A DNA stretch of 64,000 nt from Streptomyces ruber (lineage in GTDB: Bacteria > Actinomycetota > Actinomycetes > Streptomycetales > Streptomycetaceae), in contig NZ_BMQK01000002.1 of assembly GCF_014648075.1 (NCBI RefSeq), forward strand, positions 248,001 through 312,000. The letters are read 5' to 3'. Shown here in pieces: positions 21,701-30,300 of the stretch. The position numbers and the translations under genes were made by a program. The notes under the pieces were generated by a model, which saw only the letters and a list, made by a program, of their open reading frames with translations, made no database searches and had not been told where the DNA came from. Each line of letters begins with the position of its first letter. Position 1 is the stretch's first letter.

Positions 21701-22000
21701 TCAGGGGCCCTGGCAGGTGTCCTCGTCCTGGTGGGCTGTGGCTGTCCAGGTGTAGCCGATATCGAGGTCCGCGCGGCTGCGGGCGTTCGCCTCGGCCACG
21801 CGGGCGTGCATCAGCTCCGCTGCGTCGATCGGCCGTACTCGTTCCGGGGCGGCGTCCCATTCCCGGCCGCCGCTGAGGGGGCGCAGCTGGAGGTAGGGAC
21901 CCTCGTGACCCATGACGACGCCGACGCGGCCGGAGGCGGTATCGCGCACGGCTGCGCCTGGCGGCGGTGGTGCCGGGGTCGGTTCTGCGGGATCGTTCAT
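21701..22000 (-). CDS. Small conserved hypothetical protein
   Basis: 99 residues from the ATG at 22000, which overlaps the stop of the upstream gene by 4 bases (ATGA). The Pro-rich start is followed by GAAVRDTASGRVGVVMG and a compact basic/acidic domain ending in a Trp-Thr-Ala segment. Proteins of this type recur beside HTH/DUF397 gene sets in Streptomyces. I know no function, and there is no catalytic motif, membrane segment or signal peptide. It is probably cotranscribed with the gene at 21997-22347, reading away from the HTH regulator. Confidence 0.68.
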   Translation of the reverse strand: MNDPAEPTPAPPPPGAAVRDTASGRVGVVMGHEGPYLQLRPLSGGREWDAAPERVRPIDAAELMHARVAEANARSRADLDIGYTWTATAHQDEDTCQGP

Positions 22001-22347
22001 CGGGTGGCGCCCGCGTCGATGACGGCGGCCAGCGCGACGGCTACAGGGGCGGAGCACACGCCGAGGTGCACGAGGGCGTAACGGGCGCTGGCAGGGGAGC
22101 CGCCGCCGTCCCGGTCCTGTTCATCCTGTCGGTCCTGCTCGTCCTGCTGGTCCGGGACGACCTCGGCCCAGGGAGTGCGGACATCCATCGCGGGGAGCTG
22201 GATGCTGGCGCGGGTCAGGGCGGCGGCCAGGACGTCTCGAGCCTCGATGGCCTCCTGAACTCGCGAGCGGGAGACGCGGACGGGGCGGGGACGGGTGGCG
22301 GTGGCGTCGGCGGGGTGGTCCGGGGTGCGGCGGGGGAGGGACGGCAT
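21997..22347 (-). CDS. Small hypothetical protein
   Basis: 116 residues from the ATG at 22347, picked because AAGGAGAA lies upstream; the longer open frame has no ribosome site. The N-terminal half is basic, the middle contains an alpha-helical SRVQEAIEARDVLAAALTRA segment, then an acidic Asp/Gln/Glu repeat (DQQDEQDRQDEQDRD). The C-terminus is a hydrophobic stretch that might be a single weak membrane or buried helix. It is divergent from the HTH-DUF5753 gene and overlaps the next gene by 4 bases. No family was recognised. Confidence 0.65.
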   Translation of the reverse strand: MPSLPRRTPDHPADATATRPRPVRVSRSRVQEAIEARDVLAAALTRASIQLPAMDVRTPWAEVVPDQQDEQDRQDEQDRDGGGSPASARYALVHLGVCSAPVAVALAAVIDAGATR

Positions 22348-22598
22348 GGCTTGTTCTCCTTGTGCGTGGCGCCGGTCGGCGCGAGCGGGTGTGCTGGTTT
22401 CGCGGTTCTTATGTGGCACCCACCTGGTGTCGATTACCTTGCGTAGTGGGGTCATTACGAGCATGCCGCCGAGTTGTGCCGTGTGAGTCGATGGCGCGTT
22501 CTCGTTCCCCGCTGCGCGACGCATGTTCCACAACTTCCACAGTGATCAGTACGGGCGTGCGGGCGCGTGTGTACGTGTACGGGTACGAAGGGAGCGCC

Positions 22599-23441
22599 AT
22601 GCCGCAGCGCCGCATCGTCACCGGCCGCAGCCAGGAGCCGCGCCGGCGGTTCGCCGAGGAGTTGCGCGAGCTGCGCACCCAGCGCGGTGACAGCCTGCGC
22701 CAGCTCGGTGAGCGACTGGGCTGGGACTGGTCGTTGTTCGGGAAGATGGAGAAGGGGGAGACGCTGGGCGGACCGGAGGTGGTCCAGGCGCTTGATCAGC
22801 ACTATGGGACGCCGGGGTTGCTGTTGGCGCTTTGGGAGTTGGCGCGGGCGGACCATACGCAGTTCCGGGAGCGGTACCGGCGCTACATGGCGTTGGAAGC
22901 AGAGGCGACCAGCTTGTGGCACTTCGCGGTCGGCGTCCTGCCGGGCCTGCTTCAGACGGCGGGGTATGCGCGAGAGCTCCTGGCAGCAGGCGGCCTCAAG
23001 GGTGATGAACTTGAGAAGCAGGTCGAGGCGCGCATGGGACGGCGGGAGTTGTTGGAAGGGGACGAAGCGCCGCCCTTTCGTTCCATCCTCTCGGAGGCGG
23101 TTCTGCGGTCACCGCTGCGTGACGTGGTCGAGTGGCGCAAGCAACTGGAGCACCTGCTTGAGATGGCAGAGCGACAGGAAGTGACGGTTCACGTACTGCC
23201 ATTGAGCGTTGGGCCCCACGGCCTGATGAACGCGACCGTGATGTTCCTGCGACTGCTGGACGGCCGTACGGTGGCATACATGGAGAACGGCTACCGGGGC
23301 GAACTGATCGAAGAAAACGGCCCAGTTGATCGTTTGCAGCGTGCGTACGATGCAGTGCGCGACCTGGCCATGTCTTCCGCCGAGTCGCGGAAGTTCGTTC
23401 TGCGCTTGTTGGAGGAAACACCGTGCGATCCCTCGACCTGA
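22599..23441 (+). CDS. HTH (XRE) regulator with DUF5753 domain
   Basis: 280 residues from the ATG at 22599, with GAAGGGAG upstream. The N-terminal helix-turn-helix reads RQLGERLGWDWSLFGKMEKG. The remainder is the DUF5753 domain, with its usual LLQTAGYARELL segment and the HVLPLSVGPH pattern. These regulators nearly always sit beside a DUF397 gene in Streptomyces, as here, where the next gene overlaps by 19 bp. Such pairs have been compared to toxin-antitoxin or anti-sigma modules and influence development and antibiotic production in some species. The target here is unknown. Confidence 0.88.
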   Translation: MPQRRIVTGRSQEPRRRFAEELRELRTQRGDSLRQLGERLGWDWSLFGKMEKGETLGGPEVVQALDQHYGTPGLLLALWELARADHTQFRERYRRYMALEAEATSLWHFAVGVLPGLLQTAGYARELLAAGGLKGDELEKQVEARMGRRELLEGDEAPPFRSILSEAVLRSPLRDVVEWRKQLEHLLEMAERQEVTVHVLPLSVGPHGLMNATVMFLRLLDGRTVAYMENGYRGELIEENGPVDRLQRAYDAVRDLAMSSAESRKFVLRLLEETPCDPST

Positions 23442-23632
23442 CCCTCGCCACCTGGCGCAAGAGCAGCTACAGCAACCAGGACGGTGGTGAGTGCGTCGAG
23501 GTTTCCGACGACTTCGCCGGCCTGGTTCCTGTGCGCGACAGCAAGAATCCGCACGGCCCAGTGCTCGCCTTCGCGGCGGACGGATGGACGTCATTCGTTG
23601 CCATGGTGAAACAGGCTGAGCTGCGGGGCTGA
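23423..23632 (+). CDS. DUF397 small protein
   Basis: 69 residues from a GTG at 23423 that lies inside the end of the HTH gene. Family signatures are TWRKSSYSNQDGGECVEV and VPVRDSKNPHGPVL, with a final FVAMVKQAEL helix. DUF397 proteins are partners of the upstream HTH-DUF5753 regulators, and the overlap indicates coupled translation. Cytoplasmic. Biochemical role not settled. Confidence 0.9.
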   Translation: MRSLDLTLATWRKSSYSNQDGGECVEVSDDFAGLVPVRDSKNPHGPVLAFAADGWTSFVAMVKQAELRG

Positions 23633-23656
23633 CGGGTAACCGTACGGTTCGCAACT

Positions 23657-23696
23657 GACGGCCCCATGCACAGCACTACCTGTGTGTGGGGCCGTC
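23657..23696. terminator. Bidirectional terminator between DUF397 and pglX
   Basis: A 17-bp stem with two G-T wobbles around a 6-nt loop (left arm begins GACGGCCCCA, right arm ends TGGGGCCGTC). It sits in the 77-bp convergent gap and can serve both the DUF397 unit and pglX. Confidence 0.78.
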
Positions 23697-23709
23697 GTCG
23701 TGAGTCGGA

Positions 23710-26700
23710 CTACTTCTTGCTGGTACGGCGGCCACGCGCCGCGGCGGCGGGACGCCAGGCGCGCAGATCATCGTCCGTGAGGCCGTGCTCGCCCTGGACC
23801 ATCTGCCGGTCGCCCCTGAAGAACGCAGCGGGGGAGGCGCCGAAGGTGGCGTCGAACTCGTCGTGCCACTGGTCGAGCCAGGGCTGAAGTTCCAGCAGCC
23901 CGGCCAGGAAGGGCGTCAGTTCCTCCGTGGTCAGCGACTCGTTCGCGGCGATGTACGCGTCGAGGGCGTACGCCTGCTCCCGGTGGTCCCAGCCGGCCCA
24001 GCCGTACAGGTCGGGGGTGGCCACGTTGCTGTTTCCGTAGGAGATGAAGCGCTCCTTCGGCACGTCGAGCTTGCCGCGCGCACGCCAGTAAGAGGGGCGC
24101 AGGAAGTCCGCGGAGGTGTACTTCGGCGGTACGGGGATGCTGTCCCGGATCTTCCGCTTGGTCGGCTCGTCCGGAGCGGCGTCTTCCTGCCGCTGGAGGT
24201 CCCAGACGTGCTCCCAGTCCGCGCGCTTCTTCAGCCCGGACGGCTTGTAGCGCAGCGCGGCGAGGAACGGCACGTGCTCGTCGGTCATCAGCTCGGCAAC
24301 GACGGCGGGCAGTTCCTTGCGGGGAGCGTAGATCTTCGCAACGGAGACGAAGTCCTCGTCACGGGAAAGGGCATCGGTAAGCCGAGAAAGGGTGACGAGA
24401 GCGGGCATGTCGTTCTCGTCGTACCAATGCTCGCGGCTCTCGATCCGGTCAAGCAGCCAGGACCGGAGGGCCTTCTCCTGGAGCGCGTCCCACCCTTCGG
24501 TGGCCCAGCGCCGCTTGTACTCCGGCCGCTCGACCATGCCAATGGCGCGGTTTGACTCGATGGCGTCGATCCGCTTCTGCACGACCTCGCGGTAGGCGGC
24601 GGGCCAGTGCGCGGGTATCTCCTTGATGGGCGTGGACCCGTGCCGCTTGAACCACTCGTCGCTGGCCTCACCCGCGGCTACACGCCGCGCTAGTACTATT
24701 TCGAACGCGCGCTCTCCGAGAGAAATCTCGGGAATCTCGAGGGAGTAGGGATCATCGGAGACACGGAGATCTTCGGAGCATAGGTTGTAAATCGAGTAGA
24801 CCTGCCAGTCGAGCTCCTCTTGAAGGGTGATCATGCGGGCGCGGGTGGAGTGCCAAGTCATCTGTGCTTCGCGGAGCACACGGCCGTCGGGCACTGCATC
24901 AGCAGTGATAGCAGACGGGCTCACAGTCGCGAGTTTTTGAGCCGCAGCATCCAGAGCAGTGGCGATGGCGGTGGGGTAGGAAGAAGGAAGAGGGAACTCC
25001 GCCAATTTGGTCCCGGTGAATTCGTAACTCCATGACCAGGGCTGGTCGGACTGGCCCCCGCCGGACTCCGGGCTACCGCCCTTCTTGTGGCTTACCTGCT
25101 TCAGCCAAAACCCGGCAGCCGAGCTATTGAGCAAGCCAAGCAGTCGCAGATACTGTTCCTCACTGGAGCCCGCCTGCAACTTAATCACTGGCGCGGTACG
25201 GATGAAGACCTTTTTGTGGCGGTTCAGCGCAAAATGATTGTGAGTAGCCACAAAAGGGAACGCAATCGAGAACCGGGTGTTGTATCGCTTTTTGAAGAAC
25301 ATCGAATACTCGAACCACTCGAGGCCGCGCTCCAGTTGAGTCTTACCGAAAGCGACACGGTCCCGCAGGAAAACTCGAGAAGGCCAGAGTAGCCGCTCCA
25401 CAGCTTCCGGTGCTACAGCTACCAGATCGTCTTCATCGTACGGCCACAGCGATTGAGTTGAATCGTTGACGAGATAGTCTCGGACTTGTTCACCTTCAAC
25501 CAGCTGGCGCTGCTGAGGCGTAGGAATGTCGTGGCGACGTAGTGCTCCTGCGCCGATCATGTAGGCACCGTCTTCGCGGGTGACCGCTCCCGCCCCTAGC
25601 TCATCTGTGATAGACGCCAGTTCCGCTTTACTGTTAGTAACCAGCTGCTCGACCATCTCTAGGCCGCCATCTGTCAGAATCCACGGCTGCTTGCCGAAGT
25701 AACGTGCTCTTTCTAGATCGTCGACTGAAACCCACTGGCTAAACGATCCTGGTTGATCGATTTGCTTCACGATCGCATTCCAGACCAGTCCGTCTTCACC
25801 CTTATCGGGAGCGACAGGCTCTCCTTGAACGCTTCGTACTGTCCTCACCGTTGCGACGCGATGCGATCCCCCACGTCGCCTGCCGACAAGGATGACCGTC
25901 GGAGTTCCATGTCCGGGAATGTAGGCGCCAGATGTGTCGATGACCTCAGTCAGCTCCACCTCATGCCTGAAGTGCGTTTCAATAAGTGAAGTCCCGAACT
26001 CTCGCTTCATGAACGAGTTGGCTGTAATCTGCCCGACCATGCCATACCCGAGTCCGGTTTCGGCATTGCCGATAGTCGCCAACTCAAAGAATCGCTGAGC
26101 AAAGGGTACCGAAAGGGCGTAGGATCCTGCGCAGGCGTCGTACAGGTCTCGATAGAGCTGATTGAGCTTCTTGTCTTTAACTGTAATGTATGGTGGATTG
26201 CCAACTACAACGTGGTACCTCCCTGGCTGGAGAATGTCCGGGTGTTTGTGTACGTCCTCGGTTTCGTACTTGAATTCGGCGAGCTCGTCTGCGCCCTCTT
26301 CCTCCGAATCATCGAACAGGTTCCCCTGCCGATGCCGGTGCTTGATCAACGAGTCACCTACTGCCAAGTGCACAGGCCACTCGTACACCGCCGCCTCCGC
26401 CAACGTCCGCACCCGACTCGCAGCCATGGCAGCAACAAGCAACCGGAACCGCGCAATAGCCACAGCGAACGGGTTGATATCCACCCCGTGCACCGAGTCC
26501 AACGCCGCCCGCACCCGCTCATGCACATCCCGCCCCGGCTGCCCCTCAGCCCAAAGCCGAACCAGCCGCCGAAACGCCCCCAACACAAAGTGCCCCGACC
26601 CGCACGTAGGGTCGATCATCTTCAGGTCCTCGTACCCGAACTCCCGCACCGCCGGAGTCATCGTCCGGTCAAGGATGAACTCCTCCACAAACTCCGGCGT

Positions 26701-27336
26701 TTGGAGCAGCGCATACGTCTTCCGCGCGGACTCGCTCAGGTCCTGGTACAGGTCACCCAGGAACCGGGTGTCCCAGCCCCGCGTACCGTCGCCGTCCTCC
26801 TCCAGCGGGTCGGTGAAGTCGTGGACCAGGACACCGTCCTCGTCCCGCTCCCGCCAGAAGTCGATCAGCTCCCGCGCCCCGTCATGGGACAGCGGTATCT
26901 GGTACAGCGGGTTGTGCCGCTGGTCGAACAGCAGCCGGCCCGCCTGCCCGGAGCCCAGGTCGGCGAATGCCTTCTCCAGCCAGCCGCGGTACGTCGGGTC
27001 CTCGTCGGTCGCCACGTACTCCTGGTACCGCGCCAGCGCCAGGTCCCGGCGGTCGTCCTCCGGACCCGTCAGGTACGGCTCGGGTATCAGCCGGTTGTCC
27101 TCGCAGAACCGGACGAACACCGTGCCCAGCACCCAAGCCACCGCGGCCTGCGTGACGCGCTCGTTCAGCCACGAGTTCCACGTCGCCGCCGTACGGCCCA
27201 GCTTGCGGGCCTGGTCGTACTCGCCCTTCAGGCGGACGCCGACCTCCCAGACGGCTTTCACCTGTTGCCCGAGGTCGGCCTCGACCGCCTTCACCTGCTG
27301 CTTCAGGTCTTCCAACAGCGCCTTGCGGTCGATCAC
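23710..27336 (-). CDS. pglX: BREX type 2 adenine-specific DNA methyltransferase PglX
   Basis: 1,208 residues. The SAM-binding motif is DPTCGSGHF (242-250) and the catalytic motif is NPPY (380-383), giving an N6-adenine methyltransferase. The large C-terminal half should hold target recognition. PglX marks the host genome so that BREX can discriminate phage DNA. In S. coelicolor pglX is phase-variable through a G-tract, but no homopolymer longer than about 6 was seen here. The central part (about 24,690-26,200, residues 380-880) has visibly lower GC and different codon use than both ends, consistent with recombination of the recognition region. Its start overlaps the pglW stop by 4 bases, so pglW-pglX form one operon. 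Confidence 0.93.
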   Translation of the reverse strand: MIDRKALLEDLKQQVKAVEADLGQQVKAVWEVGVRLKGEYDQARKLGRTAATWNSWLNERVTQAAVAWVLGTVFVRFCEDNRLIPEPYLTGPEDDRRDLALARYQEYVATDEDPTYRGWLEKAFADLGSGQAGRLLFDQRHNPLYQIPLSHDGARELIDFWRERDEDGVLVHDFTDPLEEDGDGTRGWDTRFLGDLYQDLSESARKTYALLQTPEFVEEFILDRTMTPAVREFGYEDLKMIDPTCGSGHFVLGAFRRLVRLWAEGQPGRDVHERVRAALDSVHGVDINPFAVAIARFRLLVAAMAASRVRTLAEAAVYEWPVHLAVGDSLIKHRHRQGNLFDDSEEEGADELAEFKYETEDVHKHPDILQPGRYHVVVGNPPYITVKDKKLNQLYRDLYDACAGSYALSVPFAQRFFELATIGNAETGLGYGMVGQITANSFMKREFGTSLIETHFRHEVELTEVIDTSGAYIPGHGTPTVILVGRRRGGSHRVATVRTVRSVQGEPVAPDKGEDGLVWNAIVKQIDQPGSFSQWVSVDDLERARYFGKQPWILTDGGLEMVEQLVTNSKAELASITDELGAGAVTREDGAYMIGAGALRRHDIPTPQQRQLVEGEQVRDYLVNDSTQSLWPYDEDDLVAVAPEAVERLLWPSRVFLRDRVAFGKTQLERGLEWFEYSMFFKKRYNTRFSIAFPFVATHNHFALNRHKKVFIRTAPVIKLQAGSSEEQYLRLLGLLNSSAAGFWLKQVSHKKGGSPESGGGQSDQPWSWSYEFTGTKLAEFPLPSSYPTAIATALDAAAQKLATVSPSAITADAVPDGRVLREAQMTWHSTRARMITLQEELDWQVYSIYNLCSEDLRVSDDPYSLEIPEISLGERAFEIVLARRVAAGEASDEWFKRHGSTPIKEIPAHWPAAYREVVQKRIDAIESNRAIGMVERPEYKRRWATEGWDALQEKALRSWLLDRIESREHWYDENDMPALVTLSRLTDALSRDEDFVSVAKIYAPRKELPAVVAELMTDEHVPFLAALRYKPSGLKKRADWEHVWDLQRQEDAAPDEPTKRKIRDSIPVPPKYTSADFLRPSYWRARGKLDVPKERFISYGNSNVATPDLYGWAGWDHREQAYALDAYIAANESLTTEELTPFLAGLLELQPWLDQWHDEFDATFGASPAAFFRGDRQMVQGEHGLTDDDLRAWRPAAAARGRRTSKK

Positions 27337-30300
27337 GAGCCGCCCCCCTCAGTCTCACCTAACGCACCGGCGTCGGAGCCGGTGCCCGTACCCGCGCCGG
27401 ACCGGTGGTTGTTGTTCACCCACGAGTCCGGCAGTTCTATCCATTCGCCCAGGCCCGCCTGGTACGGCACCGCGACGGAACCGAGCCTCGGCTCCCGCGC
27501 CGGGTCGCTCTGCGGGACCAGCAGCCACAGGCCGCGTCCGCCCTGCCGCGCCGCACTGGCCAGGCGGCCCAGGACGCCCATCGCGTCGTACCGCGCGAAC
27601 ACCGCCGAGTCGGTCAGCAGCACCGGTCCCGGCGCCGCCCCCGTGCCCGTACCGGAGCCTGAAGCGGAGCCCGTACCGGCACCGCTCCGGCCCTCACCGG
27701 CCAGCAGCTCCCGCACCCGCGGTTCCACCGCGCCCCACGCCGTCCGCGCGTACTGGGCGAACTTCACCGCACCCCGCGAACCGGGCTCGGCCACGTCCGC
27801 CTTCAGCAGCGTCTCCCATGTCGGCTTGGTGCCCGGAGTGACGAGCGCGTGCATCGCCTCCAGGAACAGCGCGGTCACCGAGATCACCTCTGCTCCGGTC
27901 CGGTCCGCGCGGGCGAGCTGCTCCACCGCGTTGCACGACAGTCCCTGGCGGACGGTCAGTACCCGGAAGCCGTCCCGGCGCGCGGCGCCCATGAGCCGCT
28001 CCTCCGCCCGCACCGCGCTCGCCACCACCGGGTCGTCGGAGTAGCGGGTCGCCAGACCCAGCACCGTGGACTGGCGGCCGGCGCCCGCCGTCATGTAGCT
28101 GGAGGCGCTGTCCAGCCGCGTCGGCAGGTACCGCAGCGTCTGCGTGTCCTCGCGGGTCGACAGGGTCAGGTCGAAGCCCGCGTCGCGCAGTGCCTTGGTG
28201 AGCGGGCCGCCGGTCGGCAGCTCGTGCGTCGTACCGCCACGGCCGTCCGGCACGACCAGTTCGGGGAAGCGGGCCCGTACTCGCTCGTGCACGTCCTGGC
28301 CGGTCAGGCCTGGCTGTCGCTCCTCCGGTACGCCTGGGATCAGGCGGACCAGACCAGCCTGCGTCAGGCGCAGTGCGCGGACCAGCGGCAGGTCGCGCGG
28401 GTAGATCTCCAGGCGGGGCGTGGCCGCCGCGTTGGCGGAGGCGGCGGCGGCCAGTTCCACCAGGCGCCGTTCGTCCCAGTCCAGCGTGCCCGGCGGCGGC
28501 GTCAGGGCGCTCAGTTCGGCCAGGACCGTCGAGGCCGTGGGCAGGGTGTCCAGGTCCGTCAGCCTGTCGGCCTTGCGGCCCAGGCGGATCGCGTACTCCA
28601 GCAGGCCGGGGGCGGTCGGGGTGTCGGGGGCGTCGCCCTCGCGCACGTCCAGGGCGAGCAGGCCCGCACCGAGGGACTCCTCGGTGGCCCGGCGGTTGGC
28701 CTGGTGCTGGAACTCCGCCTCGGCGGGCTCCAGTTGCTCCACTTCCACCACCGCCCGCACAGCCGCCAGCGCCAGCGCCCGGCGCTGCTCGCGCTCCGGG
28801 AGCTGCGTGCCGCGGCGCAGGACGAGGGCGTCGGCGATCTCGGCGGCAGGGGCCACCCGGCCGAGGCCGGCTAGGAGGTCCATGATCTCTTCGCGCAGGG
28901 CCTGGACCGCCGGGTCCTTCTTCCAGCGCTTGCGCTCCTCCTTGAGAAGCTTGGAGACCGCGGGCGCGGACATGCCCAGCCGGTCGGCCACGTCCTTCTG
29001 GAAAGGCCAGACACCGATGTCGGGCAGGGCGCCGCGCTCGTCGGGGAGGCGCAGCAGCAGCCGTACGGCCTCGATCTTGGTGCGGTTGGCGCCGTTGTTG
29101 TTCGGTTCCGGGACGAGGAGGGTGGTGAGGGTGTCCAGGCTGAGGGAGCGCAGTCGGATCTCGGGGCGGTCGTCGGCGGCACCCGGTGTGCCGGTCGCGG
29201 CGGCCCCGGCGGCGGCCGTGACCTGTTCCAGTTCCTCCCTGGCCTCCGCGCGGCCACGCGGCGTCAGTGGTGACACCGGGGCCTGGCTCAGCAGCTGGCC
29301 CCACTCGCGCTGACGGCTCTGCAGCTCGCCGCGCGTCTTGGCGCCGAGGCCGGGGGCGTTCAGCAGCTTGCGGCGGCTGTAGTCCAGGAGCTGGCCGACG
29401 GTGGTGATGCCCAGGCCGTACACGAACGATTCGGCAGCGGGGGTGAGACCCGCCGCCGACAGGTGCGTGTCCCGGGTGACCTGCTGGGCCAGCAGGTCAC
29501 GCTGCTGCTGGGCCGTGAGGGGTTCGGCGTCCGCGATGGCGGGCTGTCCCGGGCGGCCGGGCGCGGCCTCGCCCTTCGCCGCCGTCTCGCCGTTGCGGGG
29601 GCGGTGGCTGGACGGGACGGTCTGCGAGGCGTCCAGGAAGATCTTCTTCCAGGCGTCGCGCATCGGCTTCAGCTCGGGGAAGCGGCGGGAGGTGTCGCGG
29701 TGCAGGGCCTTCTGGAAGAAGGCCGTCAGGCCGTCCGCCACGGGGCGTTCGAAGGCGTCGGACTCGATCCTCGGGTGGGGCCACTCCTCCGGGTCCGTCA
29801 TGTGCGGCGGCACCGAGCCGTCGCCCCACTTGGGCAGCTCGCCCGAGGCCATCTGGTGCAGGGTGACCGCCAGCGCGTACCGCTCGGCGTGCGAGTCGTA
29901 CGCGGTACGGGTCAGCCTGCCGATGAACGGGTCGAGATAGCCCTCCGTGCCCGCCTCGTAGTCCTTGGCGGGGTAGCCGGCGAGGGAGAAGTCGATGAGG
30001 ACGAGCTCGCGGGTGCGGTTGGGGCGGACGCGGATGGCGATGTTGTCGGGCTTGATGTCGCGGTGCCAGACGCCCTCGCCCTCCAGGAAGTCCACGGCGC
30101 CGAAGAGGTAGTCGCCGTACGCCTCCAGCTGGTCCATCGGGAGCCGGCCGCGCTCGCGGAGCTGCCGGGCGACGGTCTCCTCGCGGCCCCGGGTGCGGGA
30201 GCCGCCGGACTCGGCGGGGTCCGTGGTCTCCTCGCGCTCGTCGCCCACGTACTCCAGCGCGAGGACCGTACGGCCGCCGATGTGCAGCGGTTCCGGCTCG

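Noticed and set aside
23710..27336. Homopolymer phase-variation tract in pglX as in S. coelicolor
   Set aside because: No G or C run longer than about six was found in pglX, so slipped-strand phase variation is not supported here.
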